A stretch of 64,000 nt of DNA from Cytobacillus sp. NCCP-133 (GCF_026011715.1 NZ_BRVM01000002.1:124001-188000); one strand, 5' to 3'; shown: positions 34,101 through 42,844, numbered from the stretch's first letter. Program-made: numbers and translations. The notes: generated by a model from the letters alone, not told the origin.

Positions 34101-34304
34101 GGAAGGCTCCGTCAGCAAATCTTTTGACACGAAGAAAAAAGCAGTAGCTTTTTTGAAGGATAAACATCGCTCGACCGAAAGCGGCAGCTGTTGGGAGGAT
34201 GCGGGTCATGCAGACGTTGCCACAGGACATGGCGCTTTTAGTCTGCGTTCCTTTGTGGACAAGGTGCACTGCGCCATTCTTATACTCGATATTTGTTTAT
34301 GAAG

Positions 34305-34853
34305 TTATTGATTTGTATGGAGCAAAATTTCAAAGCCGTCTTCATTCTCTTCAATATATGAATGATTCGGCGCTGTAAGGACATTTTTTGCACATACCAT
34401 ATCTGAAAAAGAAATTCCAGCATGGTAGGCAAACAATATAATAAAATAATGGACATAATGTGGGAAAATAAAACATGCTGTCAGCAGCAAGCAATTTATC
34501 ACGATTGTCGGCGCCAAAATGGCAGTCAGGAAAAGCTGCTTTGAAATAGGTTCAGTAATCCTGATATAGATAATTGGCATTATGCCATATCGAAATGTCA
34601 CGCGTTTATTAACGATTTTTCCTAGATGCATGATAGGCAAATAATGAAGCAGCTTATGAAGCGGGTATATAAACCATAAAGCTGCCGAAAAGAATATGAA
34701 GTAGTTATCGTAAAAGGATTCGTGCATAAATAAATAAGTAGCAGGAACATAGGCAAAAATAAACGTAGCCAGCATGGTTAAGGAAGACAATATAAAAAGT
34801 CTTTGCGATCCATATTGCTTCGTGAAGTTAATCGTCTTCCAGCAGTTCATCAT
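34305..34853 (-). CDS. DUF3267-like membrane protein
   Basis: A 182-residue protein with about four hydrophobic helices, resembling DUF3267 proteins (possible site-2-like membrane peptidases) in the B. subtilis yhaJ region. The expected HExxH sits in the second helix as HKLLHYLP, so Glu is Lys; a working zinc protease is unlikely unless the base is wrong. A later acidic C-terminus (PNHSYIEENEDGFEILLH) is typical of the family. It stands upstream of scoC in the same direction. Function unknown. Confidence 0.65.
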   Translation of the reverse strand: MMNCWKTINFTKQYGSQRLFILSSLTMLATFIFAYVPATYLFMHESFYDNYFIFFSAALWFIYPLHKLLHYLPIMHLGKIVNKRVTFRYGIMPIIYIRITEPISKQLFLTAILAPTIVINCLLLTACFIFPHYVHYFIILFAYHAGISFSDMVCAKNVLTAPNHSYIEENEDGFEILLHTNQ

Positions 34854-35049
34854 AACAGTACCCCCATAAGGAGAGAATAGTAATCTTCCAAACTCACTAA
34901 GATACTTTACGATGAATATAGAAAAAAATCAATAGGGAAAAGCAGAGCATTTTGTCGAAAAAAATCTTTTTTTAAAAAGGGGAAAATTCGAGATACACAG
35001 GGAAAGGGAGGGCAGTATATGTGAAGTTGTGAGCAATATGGCACAAGAC

Positions 35050-35078
35050 ACAAAGCGAATGTGATGCATTCGCTTTGT
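35050..35078. terminator. Strong hairpin downstream of scoC
   Basis: ACAAAGCGAATG pairs with CATTCGCTTTGT, 12 bp, with a 5-nt loop. T-runs are poor, so termination is inferred from stem strength and position after scoC. Confidence 0.55.
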
Positions 35079-35119
35079 AAGGGTTGGCATTCCAAAAAGG
35101 AAGCAGAATTATTATTTTT

Positions 35120-35695
35120 CTATACAAGTTCCTTCTCAACAGTTTCTTTTTTCTTTAATTTTCCTTCCTCGTCCTCAAATTGATTTTCCAGGTTGGCGAA
35201 TGATTTCTCAAAGATTTCCATAAAATCGTCACCGTAAATATTACGGACGATTGCCATAATTTCAATAATATCGGGAAACTTGCCATATAGGTCTCTTAAT
35301 GGAAGGGCACCTGAAAACACAGCATTTTTATCCGGTGAATAGGTTTCCATTAAGCTTAGTAGAACCTTTTCTCCATCTTCAGTCAATTTGATATAAGTAT
35401 TTCTTTTATCGCTCTCTTTTTTCGAGAATTGAAGAAAACCTCGTTCTTCAAGTTTTTTGGAAAAATTGAATGCAGTTGAAACATGCATTACTCCAAACTT
35501 TGCTACATCGGAAATAGATGCTCCATTCAAGTGATAAGCAATCCATAAAATATGGTGCTCGTTAATATTCAAATCATAAGGTTTAATCCATTGCTGCCAG
35601 TCCTTCTCAATGGACTTCCATAGAGCCTTGCTTAATTGTGCAATTCTTTGGCTGAAAATCATTGCTTCCTTCATAGATACTGGTTTATCCGACAT
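35120..35695 (-). CDS. scoC: ScoC/Hpr transition-state regulator (MarR family)
   Basis: A 191-residue MarR-family winged-helix protein (wHTH about 40-125: [63 protein letters not shown]), matching B. subtilis ScoC/Hpr. It represses exoprotease, peptide transport and other post-exponential genes. The GAPxRDLYG... and acidic C-terminal tail ([18 protein letters not shown]) are as in ScoC. Gene order next to yhaH and trpP agrees with B. subtilis. Confidence 0.92.
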   Translation of the reverse strand: MSDKPVSMKEAMIFSQRIAQLSKALWKSIEKDWQQWIKPYDLNINEHHILWIAYHLNGASISDVAKFGVMHVSTAFNFSKKLEERGFLQFSKKESDKRNTYIKLTEDGEKVLLSLMETYSPDKNAVFSGALPLRDLYGKFPDIIEIMAIVRNIYGDDFMEIFEKSFANLENQFEDEEGKLKKKETVEKELV

Positions 35696-35945
35696 TCAAT
35701 TATTCACCTACTTTGAAATATTGATAAAAAACTTCTTTTCTATTAGAGCTCCAGCTGGTCTTACTTCTTTCTTATTATCATTATGCCAATAAAACAAAAA
35801 TTAATAAAGATATAATTTACAAAATTTTTAGAAATATTATTCTGCATTTCTATAAAGGGCTCTAGGATAAGCATTTTAGCACCATTTACGAATAAGAAAA
35901 AAATGAAGCATTTTTATAATATATTGGTTTTCTCCTAAAAACGAA

Positions 35946-35987
35946 AAAATCCTTCTTTTTTAACCAAATAAAAAGAAGGACATTTTT
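35946..35987. terminator. Bidirectional terminator near yhaH 3' end
   Basis: AAATCCTTCTTTTT pairs with AAAAAGAAGGA and continues into TTTTT on both strands. It ends yhaH on the minus strand. Confidence 0.85.
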
Positions 35988-35993
35988 GTAGAG

Positions 35994-36353
35994 CTATTTA
36001 TTAAGGTTCAAGTTTGCTTCAAGTTCGCGGATAGCAGCTTCTATTTTCTGTAATTCCCGCTGCAGTTCCTGCTGATGGGGACGAATTTCGTTTTTCCAGT
36101 TGTTTAGGGAGAATTTAATGTCTTTTGAAAACTCTTTAAAGGCTGTTTTTCCTTCTTTAGATGCAAAGGAAGCTGAGCTTTTTATATCCATTATTTCAGC
36201 CTTTAAGTCTGTTAATTGGCTTTTAAGAGTTTCTTTGCTGTCTTTTAAGTATTGTCTTGCTTCCCTTCCGGAGGCAGGTGCTGTTAATAGTGCAGATATG
36301 CCTGCAGCAGCACCGCCAGCAAGGAATCCGAGCAATAAAGATTTGGCTTTCAT
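35994..36353 (-). CDS. yhaH: YhaH, YtxH-domain protein
   Basis: A 119-residue YtxH/gas-vesicle-like protein: N-terminal Gly/Ala hydrophobic segment (SLLLGFLAGGAAAGISALLTAPASGREARQYL, 4-36), then a long amphipathic helix. Such proteins are stress- or sporulation-induced membrane-associated coiled coils. ATG at 36353 is chosen because GAGGTGAAGG lies right before it; the GTG at 36362 overlaps that site. Position matches B. subtilis yhaH, between scoC and trpP. Confidence 0.85.
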   Translation of the reverse strand: MKAKSLLLGFLAGGAAAGISALLTAPASGREARQYLKDSKETLKSQLTDLKAEIMDIKSSASFASKEGKTAFKEFSKDIKFSLNNWKNEIRPHQQELQRELQKIEAAIRELEANLNLNK

Positions 36354-36553
36354 GACCTTCACCTCAAAATCTGTTATATGTCTATTTTACTACATAATCC
36401 GTTTTACCAAAGCTATAAATTAACAAACTCTTCCTATATCTATATATCACAAAACGCGGAAGGGTAAACTATATCCTCTCATAGCTGGCCATGTTTTGGC
36501 ATACAATTTCACTAAGGGACATTCCAGCTTGTGGAACGAAGGGGGGCGATTGG

Positions 36554-36745
36554 TTGGCGGGAGCGGCCGTTGGCTTATTCGCATTTAGTGTGGTGCTGTT
36601 TTTAGGGGGAATACATTTTTTGCTTTCAATAAAAAAACCTGGAGTCTACCCTCCGAAATATGTTCTTAAAAAAAGGGCTGCTGCTTTAGCGGCAGGTGGA
36701 GCCGTGTTATTCTTGCTTGCTCTGATTGTAGGGAGTTTTCAATAA
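36554..36745 (+). CDS. Small two-helix membrane protein, unknown
   Basis: A 63-residue protein with two TM helices (AAVGLFAFSVVLFLGGIHFLL and AAALAAGGAVLFLLALIVGSF) joined by a basic loop (KKPGVYPPKYVLKKR). TTG at 36554 is chosen because AAGGGGGG lies 7 nt upstream; the frame opens earlier, at ATG 36491, but without a ribosome-binding site. No family recognised. It stands alone, and a repeat copy (36752-36840) follows at once. Confidence 0.55.
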   Translation: MAGAAVGLFAFSVVLFLGGIHFLLSIKKPGVYPPKYVLKKRAAALAAGGAVLFLLALIVGSFQ

Positions 36746-36751
36746 ACAACA

Positions 36752-36840
36752 TAAGAAAAGCGCAAGAGCCTTGACCTTGAGGGGGAAGGCTGCTTGCGCT
36801 AGACAGTTATCTAAGTTCAAAGGGATATAAATTCTGATAA
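36752..36840. repeat. Dispersed repeat, short copy (minus orientation)
   Basis: Reads AAAAGCGCAAG, then GAGGGGGAAGGCTGCTTGCG, CTAGACAGTTATCTAAGTTC and AAAGGGATATAAATTCTGAT. The same final piece is found in the copy ending at 47219, and the reverse complement of the GCTTGCGCTAGACAG core in the copies at 33922 and 60850. Confidence 0.75.
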
Positions 36841-36842
36841 CA

Positions 36843-36871
36843 CAAAAAAGCCCGCAGGCTGCGGGCTTTTG
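36843..36871. terminator. Terminator after trpP (bidirectional)
   Basis: AAAAGCCCGC pairs with GCGGGCTTTT, with A/T runs on both sides. It serves trpP on the minus strand. Confidence 0.88.
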
Positions 36872-36879
36872 ATATTCAT

Positions 36880-37407
36880 TTACTGGCTAACCGTTTGAGT
36901 AGTCAGTTTTGTTCTGTTTGCGATAGACTTTGCCACCGGGTAAAGGATAATCATAGCGACTGTATTAACGGCTGCAGCCGGCAATACTACTGCTGCAAAT
37001 AAGGCAGCAAATGGTCCAGGAAGTCCGGCGATCAGGAATGCTGAAGTTAAAAATACAATTCCGGAAATGATGGTTCCAACCGCTGTTAGTACAGCAGCAC
37101 TGACAATGGATTTGCGGAATTTCTTCAGCGCTAAATAAAAGGCGAAAAATGCAAATGCTGTGACTGGCTTATCTATGATATTAGGGATTAGACCACCAGG
37201 GAAGGTTGTAGTTAGCCCGGAAATTAAACCGGTTACTAGTCCTAACAGCAAAACGCTTTTTTTATCCGGAAAAAGGATAATTCCCAAAAACATCATTGTA
37301 AGCATCATATCGGGCTTCATTCCAAGGAAAAATCCCGGAACTACTGCGTGCAGCACTGCTCCCATTCCAGCCAATAGGGAAAGGGCGACTAAATTCTTCG
37401 TATTCAT
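36880..37407 (-). CDS. trpP: TrpP, probable tryptophan transporter
   Basis: A 175-residue membrane protein with five or six helices, matching B. subtilis TrpP (YhaG), a tryptophan uptake protein of the ECF-S-like fold: MNTKNLVALSLLAGMGAVLHAVVPGFFLGMKPDMMLTMMFLGIILFP is characteristic. Its leader carries a row of six GAG/TAG triplets that overlaps the ribosome-binding site (37411-37439), so translation should be blocked by TRAP when tryptophan is plentiful, as in B. subtilis. It is downstream of serC, in the same direction and with its own leader. Confidence 0.92.
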   Translation of the reverse strand: MNTKNLVALSLLAGMGAVLHAVVPGFFLGMKPDMMLTMMFLGIILFPDKKSVLLLGLVTGLISGLTTTFPGGLIPNIIDKPVTAFAFFAFYLALKKFRKSIVSAAVLTAVGTIISGIVFLTSAFLIAGLPGPFAALFAAVVLPAAAVNTVAMIILYPVAKSIANRTKLTTQTVSQ

Positions 37408-37410
37408 TTC

Positions 37411-37439
37411 TCATCTCTCCTCTGCTATTCTCGAACTCT
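37411..37439 (-). promoter_or_regulatory. TRAP-binding site overlapping the trpP ribosome-binding site
   Basis: On the minus strand, GAG, GAG, TAG, GAG, GAG, GAG occur in series with 3, 2, 2, 2 and 2-nt spacers, ending three or four nt before the trpP ATG. Further AAG/GAG triplets lie upstream at 37448-37470. This matches TRAP sites ((G/U)AG repeats, 2-3-nt spacing), where bound TRAP hides the Shine-Dalgarno sequence. Confidence 0.75.
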
Positions 37440-37536
37440 TTTAATCTTGTTTCTCCTGCAGTGCACTCTTTGCCTGCAGCCAAAAACTTTACCTTATTAT
37501 AACATATCTAACCTTAAATAAAAGGTGTAAGACTTT

Positions 37537-38616
37537 TTAATATTTGTTTTTGAAGGTTGTCATGAATTCAGCAAGCTTATGGACATGTTCGGGCGGAACA
37601 GCGTTATAGATAGATGCACGACAGCCCCCAATAGAGCGGTGTCCGCCTAGGCCGACAAAGCCAGCTTCTTTTGCCTGCTGCAAAAAGTCTTTGGAGGCTT
37701 CTTCGCTATGCAGGTTAAATGTAACATTCATCAGTGATCTGCTGTCTTGATGAGCATGCCCTAGATAAAAGCCTTCACTTTCATCTATGACATCGTAAAG
37801 AGCTTTTGCTTTCTTCTCATTCATTTTCTGGATTTGCTGAAGGCCTCCCTCCTCTTCTGCCCATTCAAGCACTAAGGATAGCAGATAGATTGCCAGAGTA
37901 GGTGGTGTATTATATAAGGAGTTATTGCTGGCATAAGTATTATAATTCAGCATGGCTGGCAAATTTTCAGGCGATTTATTCAAAAGGTCTTTGCGGATTA
38001 TGACCACAGTAACTCCGGATGGACCAAGATTTTTCTGGGCTCCCGCGTAAATTAAATCAAAATTATTTATATCTAAGGGCCGGCTTAGAATATCACTTGA
38101 CATGTCTGCAATCAATGGATTTTTCTCATTTGAAGGGAACGAATGCCACTGTGTCCCGTAAATGGTATTGTTGCTCGTTATGTGAAGATAAGCTGCATTA
38201 CTTTGAATATCTGCATTATATTCCGGAATAAAACGGTATTTCTGATCTTTGCTTGAACCAGCAATTAAAGTACTGCCGATTTTATTTGCTTCTTTTAATG
38301 CTTTCTCCGACCAAGACCCGCTTAACACATACTGGGCAGTTTGGCCTTCTTCAAGCAGGTTCATTGGAACCATTGAAAACTGAAGACTTGCCCCTCCTTG
38401 GATAAACAGAACTTCAAAGTCATCAGAAATGGTTAAAAGTTTTCTTAGAAGCGAAATAGCTTTATCATGTACTGTTTGATATTCTTTGCTTCTGTGGCTA
38501 AGTTCCATAACTGCCATTCCGCTGCCATTAAAATTCAGCCAATTTTTTTCTGCTTCTTTTAAAACCGCTTCAGGCAAGGCAGCAGGGCCTGCATTAAAAT
38601 TAAGTGCCCGGTTCAT
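37537..38616 (-). CDS. serC: Phosphoserine aminotransferase SerC
   Basis: A 359-residue class V PLP enzyme that makes 3-phosphoserine from 3-phosphohydroxypyruvate (serine biosynthesis; also serves pyridoxal synthesis). Seen: N-terminal FNAGPAALPEAVLKEA, SHRSKEY, IQGGASLQFSMVPMN (cofactor phosphate site), the PLP-lysine in YAGAQKNLGPSGVTVVIIRKDLL (about 195-216), and C-terminal GHRSIGGCRASIYNAVPPEHV. Full family length. It lies upstream of trpP, as in B. subtilis. An ATG with a GGAGG site starts the protein. Confidence 0.95.
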   Translation of the reverse strand: MNRALNFNAGPAALPEAVLKEAEKNWLNFNGSGMAVMELSHRSKEYQTVHDKAISLLRKLLTISDDFEVLFIQGGASLQFSMVPMNLLEEGQTAQYVLSGSWSEKALKEANKIGSTLIAGSSKDQKYRFIPEYNADIQSNAAYLHITSNNTIYGTQWHSFPSNEKNPLIADMSSDILSRPLDINNFDLIYAGAQKNLGPSGVTVVIIRKDLLNKSPENLPAMLNYNTYASNNSLYNTPPTLAIYLLSLVLEWAEEEGGLQQIQKMNEKKAKALYDVIDESEGFYLGHAHQDSRSLMNVTFNLHSEEASKDFLQQAKEAGFVGLGGHRSIGGCRASIYNAVPPEHVHKLAEFMTTFKNKY

Positions 38617-38787
38617 TAATTTCCCTCCAAATTCAAATAATAAGATAAATAATTTACTATAATGCTGTGAAGAAATAAAGATATTTTATATGTTATCAAA
38701 ATTTACAGTTTTGTACAGAGAAAATAATGAACATTTAGAAAATTAATCAAAGATGGGTAGGCAATATCATAGAGGAAAGCAGAGTAA

Positions 38788-38816
38788 AAAGCTTTCCTGC
38801 GGTTACAGGAAAGCCT
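38788..38816 (-). terminator. Terminator after hit
   Basis: On the minus strand GGCTTTCCTG pairs with CAGGAAAGC, followed by TTTTTAC. Confidence 0.82.
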
Positions 38817-38823
38817 TCATGGA

Positions 38824-39243
38824 TTAAAGATGTTTATTGATGGCTTCTGAAATTTCCTGGAGGTCCGATGCGGTGTATTCTGATTGATGCGATTTCCATA
38901 CAACACCTAAACCGTCACCATTGCCATAACGCGGAATTAAGTGAGAATGAAAATGGAAAACAGTTTGACCTGCCAGTTCGCCGTTATTGTTAAGCAAGTT
39001 TAAGCCAGCTGGATCAAACTCGGCTTTAATGGCTTGTGCAATTTTAGGGACAGCTTCGAAATAATTCCGGGCTGTTTCCGTATCCATTTCATATATGTTT
39101 TCCTTATGTACCTTTGGGATTACAAGTGTATGTCCTTTTGTGACCTGGCTAATATCCAGAAATGCCATTATATGTTCGTTTTCATATACCTTGGCTGCAG
39201 GAATGTCACCATTAATAATTTTACAAAAAATACAATCACTCAT
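38824..39243 (-). CDS. hit: HIT-family protein (Hit)
   Basis: A 139-residue HIT (histidine triad) nucleotide hydrolase, similar to B. subtilis Hit. Triad motif near residue 97 is VFHFHSHLIP (H-x-H-x-H, giving FHFHSHLIPR), preceded by CIFCKIINGDIPAAKVYENEHIMAFLDISQV with a zinc-knuckle CxxC (CIFC). It hydrolyses nucleoside phosphoramidates in this family. Divergent from ecsA, as in B. subtilis. A terminator follows. Confidence 0.93.
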   Translation of the reverse strand: MSDCIFCKIINGDIPAAKVYENEHIMAFLDISQVTKGHTLVIPKVHKENIYEMDTETARNYFEAVPKIAQAIKAEFDPAGLNLLNNNGELAGQTVFHFHSHLIPRYGNGDGLGVVWKSHQSEYTASDLQEISEAINKHL

Positions 39244-39430
39244 TTTAAAACAGCTCCTATCATATTTTCATTCTTTTTACACGATTTTACCATATTCAGC
39301 AAAAAAACGATAAAGCTGACTATCATAATTGTTAGCTCATGCACATAAGGATTAGGAATATTTGGTTTAATTACATGAACATACAGAAGTTGATTGGCTT
39401 GTCAGACTGGCTAATGTATGCTCAATAGTA

Positions 39431-39459
39431 AAGGCAGGATCCGCATGGAATCCTGCCTT
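39431..39459. terminator. GC-rich hairpin in the hit-ecsA gap
   Basis: AAGGCAGGA pairs with TCCTGCCTT around a 10-nt loop. On the minus strand it continues TTTACTATT, so it may terminate a minus-strand transcript; on plus the tail is GC-rich. Confidence 0.45.
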
Positions 39460-39509
39460 CGGTGAAGGGGAAGCTTCTTTTAGTACGTTTCTACTTCAGG
39501 ACATTCTCT

Positions 39510-39850
39510 TTGACAAACACCTCATTTTTTAAATGAATGTGTTTATTCTGGAGAAAATCGATCTTTGTTCAATCGGACCATCCCCTTAATTCTTTATAGC
39601 TTACTTGGGCGTATAAAGCATGGATGATAGTCTTTAACAAACACCTCATTTAAAAATGACTTAGTGATCCCTTACGGGTAAAGCGATCAAGTGTTTAAGA
39701 TCATAAGGTTATTCACACTATTGTGCAATGCAACCATCCCCTTGTTAGGAACGTTTGAAGCTTAGACTGAAAGGAAACTGTCTGCAACAGACACCTCATT
39801 TCGAGTTTTGATCATTCGATTGAATCAAATGACTTGTTTTCCCCTTCATA
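39510..39850. repeat. Three-copy box array between hit and ecsA
   Basis: Box A, ACA(A/G)ACACCTCATTT, occurs at 39513-39527, 39637-39651 and 39787-39801 (spacings 124 and 150 bp). Each is followed by a T-rich segment that can pair back with the box (TCATTT...AAATGA). Box B, ACCATCCCCTT, follows at 39577-39587 and 39733-39743; at 39837-39846 it is reduced to TTTTCCCCTT. AGCTTA also recurs between units. No gene is supported in the 730-base hit-ecsA gap. CACCTC and TCCCC can pair with Shine-Dalgarno sequences, so tandem small RNAs are one reading. Confidence 0.6.
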
Positions 39851-39972
39851 AATTAGAATGCCCGCTTTTGAATTTTATATGCAAGCGATTTTGAAGATTT
39901 TTTTCCAAACTGGACAACTTACTTTGGCTTTTTTTACAATAGTCATACAAGCATACGGGAAGGACGTTGAAA

Positions 39973-40713
39973 ATGGCTTTATTAGAGATAAGAAATATGA
40001 CAGGCGGCTATACAAGAAACCCGGTATTAAAGGACGTTTCTTTTGAAGTGGGGCAAAATGAAATTGTGGGGCTGATTGGTCTGAACGGAGCAGGAAAAAG
40101 TACGACAATAAAACATGTAATTGGCCTGATGGAACCTCATAAAGGCAGGGTCACGATAAATGGCATGGAATTTCTTAAAGATAAGGAGGGCTACCGCAAA
40201 CAATTTACATTTGTTCCGGAAACCCCAATTCTTTATGATGAGCTAACTCTAGAAGAGCATTTGAGAATCACAGCCATGGCCTACCGTGTTCCGGAAGCAG
40301 AGTATAAAAAAAGACAGGAAAAACTTCTGAAGGAATTTCGAATGGAAAAAAGACTGAAGTGGTTTCCTGCCCATTTTTCAAAAGGAATGAAGCAGAAAGT
40401 CATGATTATGTGCGCTTTTCTGGTGCAGCCGTCTTTATATATAGTTGATGAGCCTTTTGTAGGGCTTGATCCGCTTGGGATCCAGTCACTGCTTGACCTA
40501 ATGAAGAAAATGAAGGAGAGAGGGGCGGGCATTCTAATGTCTACTCATATACTTGCCACTGCGGAAAGATATTGTGACCGCTTCGTTATTTTACATGAAG
40601 GAAAGGTAAGGGCAAAAGGCACTTTGGCAGAGCTTCAGGAGCAATTTGACATGTCGGGTGCGACTCTTGACGATTTATATATCCAGCTCACAAAGGAAGA
40701 AGACTATGTTTGA
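39973..40713 (+). CDS. ecsA: EcsA, ABC transporter ATPase
   Basis: A 246-residue ABC ATPase matching B. subtilis EcsA: MALLEIRNMTGGYTRNPVLKDVSFEV, Walker A GLNGAGKST, signature FSKGMKQKVMI, Walker B LYIVDEPFVGLDP, and STHI. EcsAB affects secretion, competence, sporulation and biofilm formation by enabling RasP intramembrane proteolysis. ATG at 39973 is chosen for agreement with EcsA and GGGAAGG 9 nt upstream; an in-frame TTG two codons before is too close to that site. First gene of ecsABC. Confidence 0.92.
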   Translation: MALLEIRNMTGGYTRNPVLKDVSFEVGQNEIVGLIGLNGAGKSTTIKHVIGLMEPHKGRVTINGMEFLKDKEGYRKQFTFVPETPILYDELTLEEHLRITAMAYRVPEAEYKKRQEKLLKEFRMEKRLKWFPAHFSKGMKQKVMIMCAFLVQPSLYIVDEPFVGLDPLGIQSLLDLMKKMKERGAGILMSTHILATAERYCDRFVILHEGKVRAKGTLAELQEQFDMSGATLDDLYIQLTKEEDYV

Positions 40714-41929
40714 TGAAAAACAATTATGGAAGGAGCGGTTCGGAAGGACAAGCAAGGAGCTTTCCCGCTATCTGCGATATATATTTAATGGCCATATTGT
40801 CATTGTCCTGGTCTTCCTGCTTGGCACAGCAGCATACTATTATCAGGAATGGCTAAAGACGCTGCCGGAGCCATTTCCTGTTTCAGCAGTAATGGCAGTT
40901 ATCCTGGCAATTTTGCTTACATACTGCCCGATTTATACCTTTCTTTCAGAAGCGGATAAAGTATTTCTTCTGCCGCTTGAAAATCGGCTTTCTGGCTATT
41001 TCAAACGTTCAATGATGGTAAGCTTTTTAGTGCATGCCTATCTCATTGTCATGGGACTCGGGGTTCTCATGCCGATCTATGCCCGTGTGAATGAAGGTGA
41101 TTTCAGTGCATTTCTGCCGTTTTTGCTAATTATGCTCGCAGCCAAAGCACTTAACTTGCTAATCCGCTGGAAAGTCCAATACTATGTAGAAACGAATGTT
41201 CATCGATTGGATACCCTTGTTCGATATGCCATCAATGCTGTGTTTCTATATTTGCTGTTCTCTGGCGCATCTTTAATATTTTTGCTGGCTGTCGGAGTAC
41301 TCTTTGTCGTGCTGTATATCTATTTTAGGGCAAGGTCAAAAGAAAGAGGCCTTAAATGGGAACTCTTGATTGATCAGGAAGAAAGAAGAATCACATCATT
41401 TTACCGGCTGGCCAATATGTTTACTGATGTTCCAAATTTAAGAGATCGCGTAAAGAGGAGAAAATGGCTCGACTGGCTGCTTGGAAGCATCCCGTATAAG
41501 CAGGAAGAATTATTCAAAAACCTTTATGCGAGGACATTTCTCCGATCAGGGGATTATTTTGGCCTGTTTATTCGCTTAACCATTATTGGGGGGATGGCGA
41601 TTTATTTCATCTCCTATGGAATGGGCCAGGTTTTGATGGTGCTCTTATTTATGTATCTAACTGGATTCCAGCTTTTGCCGCTTTGGAACCACCATCAAAA
41701 TAAAATATGGGTAAATCTTTATCCAGTTCATGGAGGGTATAAAGAAAAAGCCTTTAAACAATTGCTGTCAGCCATTTTATCTCTTCAAACTCTAATGCTT
41801 TCTTTAGCTGTTTGGGCAAATGGAGATTGGAAAGGTTCCCTTCTATCCTTAGCTGCAGGCCTGCTTTTCGCTTATGTATATACCCACTTTTATATTCAAA
41901 AGCGTCTTGGAACCGCTGATAAAAAATAA
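40706..41929 (+). CDS. ecsB: EcsB, ABC transporter membrane subunit
   Basis: A 407-residue membrane protein, with about six to eight helices, matching EcsB (MFDEKQLWKERFGRTSKELSRYLRYIFNGHIVIVLVFLLGTAAYYYQEWL). It is the membrane partner of EcsA. The start ATG at 40706 lies inside the end of ecsA (8-bp overlap). A longer frame from 40646 has no ribosome-binding site. Many positively charged residues flank the central cytoplasmic loop (ERRITSFYRLANMFTDVPNLRDRVKRRKWLDWLL). Confidence 0.92.
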   Translation: MFDEKQLWKERFGRTSKELSRYLRYIFNGHIVIVLVFLLGTAAYYYQEWLKTLPEPFPVSAVMAVILAILLTYCPIYTFLSEADKVFLLPLENRLSGYFKRSMMVSFLVHAYLIVMGLGVLMPIYARVNEGDFSAFLPFLLIMLAAKALNLLIRWKVQYYVETNVHRLDTLVRYAINAVFLYLLFSGASLIFLLAVGVLFVVLYIYFRARSKERGLKWELLIDQEERRITSFYRLANMFTDVPNLRDRVKRRKWLDWLLGSIPYKQEELFKNLYARTFLRSGDYFGLFIRLTIIGGMAIYFISYGMGQVLMVLLFMYLTGFQLLPLWNHHQNKIWVNLYPVHGGYKEKAFKQLLSAILSLQTLMLSLAVWANGDWKGSLLSLAAGLLFAYVYTHFYIQKRLGTADKK

Positions 41930-41989
41930 TGAATCTTTTTCGTGCTGTTTTGCGTATTTATATCAATCCTGACAAAAGGAAGGTAATCC

Positions 41990-42715
41990 ATGAAGCAGTA
42001 TGAATTAAAAGCTTATCAGGAGATAGAGGAATGGAGAAGGCAAATCAATAAACGTTCGAGCCTCCTTAACCGACTTTCAAAAAAAGCGCAAACCAAGGTG
42101 AATAGCCTAATTCCTGAAAAAGCACATAAAATTATGACAGATAGCATTAAGAATATGGTTAAAGCAACGCTTATCGGATCCCATGCAACAACCAGAAAAA
42201 ACCAATCTCCCGGAAGCACGTTGGCTGATATGGATCAAAAGCTGGAGAGAAAGATTGCCGCTTACCGCAAAACAGCTGCGGTTGAAGGAGCTGGAACAGG
42301 AGCGGGAGGAATCCTCCTTGGGTTAGCTGATTTTCCTTTGCTTTTAAGCATAAAAATGAAATTCCTATTTGAGGCAGCTTCTATATACGGATTTGATGCA
42401 AATGAGTATGAAGAGCGCCTCTATATACTTCATATCTTTCAGCTTGCGTTTTCAAGCGATGAAAGAAGGAAAGAAACCTTTAAACTGATTGAAGAATGGG
42501 AAGACCGCAAAGAAGGATTGGCAGAGCTCGATTGGAAAGTGTTTCAGCAGGAATACCGTGACTACATCGACTTTGTGAAAATGCTTCAGCTCGTGCCTGG
42601 AATAGGTGCAGCCGTTGGAGCATATGCGAACTATAATTTGCTTGACCATCTGGGTGAAACAGCTAAAAATGCCTATCGCCTTAGATTATTTAAAACAGCC
42701 CCACGGCCTGATTAG
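41990..42715 (+). CDS. ecsC: EcsC family protein
   Basis: A 241-residue EcsC-domain protein, mostly helical with a Gly/Ala-rich hydrophobic region (EGAGTGAGGILLGLADFPLLLSIKMKFLFEAASIYGF, about 95-130) and a second near the C-terminus (VPGIGAAVGAYANYNLLDHLGETA). It has no established activity. Third gene of the ecs operon, after a 60-base gap and an AAAGGAAGG site. A terminator overlaps its last codons. Confidence 0.9.
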   Translation: MKQYELKAYQEIEEWRRQINKRSSLLNRLSKKAQTKVNSLIPEKAHKIMTDSIKNMVKATLIGSHATTRKNQSPGSTLADMDQKLERKIAAYRKTAAVEGAGTGAGGILLGLADFPLLLSIKMKFLFEAASIYGFDANEYEERLYILHIFQLAFSSDERRKETFKLIEEWEDRKEGLAELDWKVFQQEYRDYIDFVKMLQLVPGIGAAVGAYANYNLLDHLGETAKNAYRLRLFKTAPRPD

Positions 42716-42729
42716 GCAGGGGCTGTTTG
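42692..42729 (+). terminator. Terminator after ecsC
   Basis: AAACAGCCCC pairs with GGGGCTGTTT around a long loop, overlapping the ecsC stop. Confidence 0.8.
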
Positions 42730-42844
42730 AGTTTTTGCAGGCATGAACAATTTGTTTGAACAGCTATAACCGCATTCCTAAAGAAATAACAAACGAACTT
42801 TCAAAAAGAAAGTGGGCTAGCACACTGGACCATTTTCCTTCCTC

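Noticed and set aside
34066-34302. A 78-codon open frame and its antisense partner in the repeat-rich gap
   Set aside because: Both lie in GC-rich repeat-derived sequence, start inside the repeat, have no ribosome-binding site and read as low-quality protein.
38640-38760. Possible T-box leader before serC
   Set aside because: No AGGGTGGNACCGCG motif or antiterminator was seen.
39937-39972. Upstream TTG start for ecsA at 39967
   Set aside because: The GGGAAGG site is too close to it, and the ATG at 39973 aligns with B. subtilis EcsA.
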